A DNA stretch of 8,442 nucleotides, from assembly GCA_030628305.1 (NCBI GenBank), contig DAOVRE010000056.1, forward strand, positions 1 through 8,442, read 5' to 3'. This document shows positions 7,078 to 8,442 of the stretch, in pieces (the stretch's first letter is position 1; each line of letters starts with the position of its first letter). Position numbers and translations under genes: made by a program. The stretch comes from Candidatus Heimdallarchaeota archaeon (GTDB taxonomy: Archaea > Asgardarchaeota > Heimdallarchaeia > Heimdallarchaeales > Heimdallarchaeaceae). The notes below the pieces were generated by a model that did not search any database, had not been told where the DNA came from, and worked only from the letters and a program-made list of their open reading frames with translations.

Positions 7078-7253
7078 TAATTCTTTGAACAAGAAAAAAG
7101 TAGAACCAATACCCGTTGCTATCGTACTGTGGATACTTTACTATCGATCACCCCACCATAAAAACAACAAATAAATTCTAGTCAAACAAAAAAAGATAAA
7201 ATCAAGCAATTAACTAGGCAAAATAAGCGAATGTCTAGCTATTGGCCGGTGCT
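7078..7253. other. Non-coding left half of the long intergenic gap
   Basis: No open frame resembling a protein and no tRNA fold is seen. The stretch is A-rich on the plus strand; bases 7141-7220 are 30 percent G+C. It holds a short direct repeat CTATCG (7119-7124 and 7141-7146), an A-rich section 7160-7204 and, at its right end, the first arm of the CCGGT/ACCGG inverted repeat (7246-7250 with 7262-7266). It contrasts with the G+C-richer right half. Confidence 0.5.
7188..7194 (-). terminator. Possible oligo-T terminator for transcripts reading left from the DUF998 gene
   Basis: Seven consecutive T on the minus strand lie within a T-rich section, downstream of both the DUF998 stop (7463) and the repeat region. 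If used, the DUF998 mRNA would carry a 3' UTR of about 270 bases containing the repeats and the palindrome, ending well before the DUF1684 promoter. Confidence 0.35.
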
Positions 7254-7461
7254 GGAGTTTTACCGGGGTTGTAAAAAGAGCGAGCAGAAAAACGTTTTTC
7301 GGTGTCCTTTGGCTCTTCTAAAGCCCTTTTGTACAAATGCCTTTTTTAACACCACTCAAAAGACTTTCACTGGGGACGTAAAAGTATTGACGACTGTACC
7401 AATCCTTAGGAGTTTCACTGGGGCGGTAAGAAGTACTGACATCTGTTCCAATCCTCAACAG
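7254..7461. repeat. Three-copy GGGG-centred repeat; two copies in a 48-base tandem
   Basis: A motif readable as TTTYACYGGGGNNGTAA occurs at 7258-7274, 7365-7381 and 7413-7429. The second and third belong to longer units (7365-7412 and 7413-7461) that align along their whole length with one single-base gap and about nine mismatches, roughly 80 percent identity, sharing TTTCACTGGGG at the start and CCAATCCT near the end. The first copy shares the core only. The right unit ends two bases before the DUF998 stop codon. The period is too short and the identity too low for CRISPR. The units may be structured RNA elements, protein-binding sites or remnants of a repeated coding sequence. Confidence 0.7.
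7276..7317. other. Nested inverted repeat with a perfect 14-base palindrome
   Basis: AAGAGC (7276-7281) pairs with GCTCTT (7312-7317), enclosing the perfect palindrome GAAAAACGTTTTTC (7287-7300). As RNA this could be a stem with an internal hairpin-prone element; as DNA, the palindrome could be a site for a dimeric protein. It lies in the G+C-rich half of the gap (7241-7320 is 47.5 percent G+C). No gene start is close enough to call it an operator. Confidence 0.5.
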
Positions 7462-7462
7462 T

Positions 7463-8104
7463 TTATGGATAAACTATCATGATAACAGCTATTATTATCA
7501 TATACAAATAATAATTGAATAAGAATAATCGTTGCCAAAGACCAGATTTGCCAATTTTTGGATTTTTAGAAAGTAAAAATAGAGTAAAGAAAACAATACC
7601 CAAAATCTGAACTACTATTGAAATTGCTAGAAACCACTCTCCACTTATAGTTGCTAAAATACTAGGTATAGTTAATAGGGCTAAATATCCCAGACCAGCA
7701 AATATTCCGTGAATTTTCCCTGAAACGCTCTCTTCTTCCCCTTTAGGATCTTCCGGGAATAAACCAGCTACATTACCCGCTCCAAAACCGAAAATAAAGA
7801 TTAATATTGCAACAGTTAAAACAACATACCCGCCCATAAAGGGCATGTAAGCATGACTGATAAAACCGATACTGAAAATTATTAAAGACAATCCCCATAT
7901 AAACCACCAGATAGATAGTATGGTTTTGAATCTACTTTCTTTATTTCCTAACTCACTCATAGTGTCTTCAACATGACTATAATTGTCTTGGAAATATCCT
8001 AAGATGAATGTTATTATGAAATCACCCAATAATGCAAATATTACCAAAATTGCTGAAATCAAAACAAAATCTTCTACACTCATCAAAATGATATGATGTA
8101 TCAT
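7463..8104 (-). CDS. DUF998-like six-helix membrane protein
   Basis: This hydrophobic protein of 213 residues has about six membrane helices (around 12-36, 60-83, 89-116, 131-154, 158-179, 192-212). Family-like marks are SELG after helix 1 (50-53), GAGNVAGLFPED at the end of helix 3 (108-119) and a histidine opening helix 4 in KIHGIFAGLGY (130-140). These fit DUF998, an integral membrane family of unknown function. Two starts are possible. The ATG at 8104 gives MIHHIIL before the second ATG at 8083, which begins MSVEDF. A TATA box at 8107-8114 is centred 26-27 bases before the 8083 ATG, so the shorter 206-residue form is likely the leaderless product; it also removes residues lying before helix 1. 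Only 50 bases separate it from the upstream gene. Immediately downstream is the repeat region. Membrane topology is secure, family fairly so, role unknown. Confidence 0.8.
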   Translation of the reverse strand: MIHHIILMSVEDFVLISAILVIFALLGDFIITFILGYFQDNYSHVEDTMSELGNKESRFKTILSIWWFIWGLSLIIFSIGFISHAYMPFMGGYVVLTVAILIFIFGFGAGNVAGLFPEDPKGEEESVSGKIHGIFAGLGYLALLTIPSILATISGEWFLAISIVVQILGIVFFTLFLLSKNPKIGKSGLWQRLFLFNYYLYMIIIAVIMIVYP

Positions 8105-8106
8105 AC

Positions 8107-8114
8107 TATATTAA
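8107..8114 (-). promoter_or_regulatory. TATA box deciding the start of the DUF998 gene
   Basis: TTAATATA on the minus strand (within TTAATTAATATA, 8118-8107) predicts transcription starting near 8084. This matches the internal ATG at 8083-8081 and would leave the ATG at 8104 outside the mRNA. Confidence 0.55.
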
Positions 8115-8154
8115 TTAACCTAAATTCTCATTTACGTGAAAATATCTTCTGTTC

Positions 8155-8436
8155 TTAATCTGGTTTATACTTCTCGTTTAAAACTACAAATATCTCATTA
8201 GCTATCTCTTGAGATCCACCAGAATCATCACAAACACCTGTTGGAGCAAAAACATACCACAGTTTAGAAATTTCATCTAATTCTCCATTTCTTACTTTGT
8301 TAGCTACCTTTTGAATAAACGATCCTACATCTTCACAAGTATCAAAATAGGAAAATGTGGATGCATTTCCATACGACATCATTTCATCTGCAGCTTCATC
8401 TAGAAGTAATAGGAGATGTTGAATCTCTTTTTCCAT
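8155..8436 (-). CDS. Small acidic protein of unknown function
   Basis: I do not recognise this 93-residue protein with confidence. It starts with a predicted amphipathic helix (about 2-21, MEKEIQHLLLLLDEAADEMM), followed by a polar aromatic segment, a second helix (36-50), then LWYVFAPTGVCDDSGG (59-74) and a last helix (75-88). The FAPTGxxDD segment is a distinctive conserved-looking loop, reminiscent of small single-domain proteins of the immunity-protein or SUKH-like kind in general appearance only; I cannot name a family. It has no signal peptide or membrane helix. The ATG at 8436 lies six bases from the window edge, so its promoter and any earlier in-frame start cannot be seen. It is on the same strand as the DUF998 gene, which has its own TATA box in the 50-base gap. 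Confidence 0.65.
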   Translation of the reverse strand: MEKEIQHLLLLLDEAADEMMSYGNASTFSYFDTCEDVGSFIQKVANKVRNGELDEISKLWYVFAPTGVCDDSGGSQEIANEIFVVLNEKYKPD

Positions 8437-8442
8437 TGTTCT

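Noticed and set aside
7365..7461. A CRISPR array
   Set aside because: There are only two full units, directly abutting with a 48-base period and about 80 percent identity. There are no spacer-like variable segments between identical repeats and no cas genes.
7440..7461. A tRNA T-arm (GTTCCAATC resembles the T-loop consensus)
   Set aside because: The flanking bases do not form a five-pair stem, and no acceptor, D or anticodon arms can be built around it.
7231..7482. An 83-codon open frame on the plus strand through the repeat region
   Set aside because: It has no promoter or Shine-Dalgarno, overlaps the end of the DUF998 gene on the other strand, and its translation shows no recognisable domain. 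The repeats do not stay in one frame between the first and second copies.

Overview
The window looks like a piece of an AT-rich archaeal chromosome. No 16S rRNA or other lineage marker is present, so this rests on expression signals. Several genes on the minus strand have an A/T-only TATA-like box centred about 25-27 bases upstream of the start codon, as expected for archaeal leaderless transcripts. The clearest cases are before the first ABC gene, upp and the DUF998 gene. Inside the one obvious operon, by contrast, the second gene has a good Shine-Dalgarno site and a 4-base ATGA overlap. Terminator-like signals are oligo-T runs. An Asgard or related mesophilic archaeon would fit, but I cannot place it further.

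Layout. Bases 2-859 (+) encode the C-terminal catalytic domain of an S9-family serine peptidase that begins outside the window. Convergent to it, 4516-888 (-) is a two-gene operon for a heterodimeric ABC exporter. Its two ATPase sites are visibly asymmetric: the degenerate residues of both subunits fall in the same composite site. Next, all on the minus strand with separate promoters, come uracil phosphoribosyltransferase (5273-4632), a DEDDh 3'-5' exonuclease fused to a C-terminal Rossmann-like domain resembling nucleoside 2-deoxyribosyltransferases (6359-5355), a DUF1684 protein (7031-6489), a DUF998-like six-helix membrane protein (8104 or 8083 to 7463), and a small acidic unidentified protein (8436-8155).

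Between the DUF1684 and DUF998 genes lies the only long non-coding stretch (7032-7462). Its right half is clearly richer in G+C than its left. It carries three related copies of a GGGG-centred motif, two of them in a 48-base tandem arrangement, plus a perfect 14-base palindrome nested in a 6-base inverted repeat. It may be a structured RNA, the 3' UTR of the DUF998 transcript, or the remains of a mobile or repetitive gene.

How the genes may work together. The ABC pair is a self-contained export machine. The exonuclease fusion beside upp suggests a nucleic-acid-to-base salvage idea (exonuclease releases NMPs, the C-terminal domain acts on the glycosidic bond, Upp recaptures uracil), but this is inference from domain resemblance and adjacency only. 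The rest reads as ordinary accessory chromosome. The two most interesting items are the exonuclease fusion and the repeat-bearing intergenic region.
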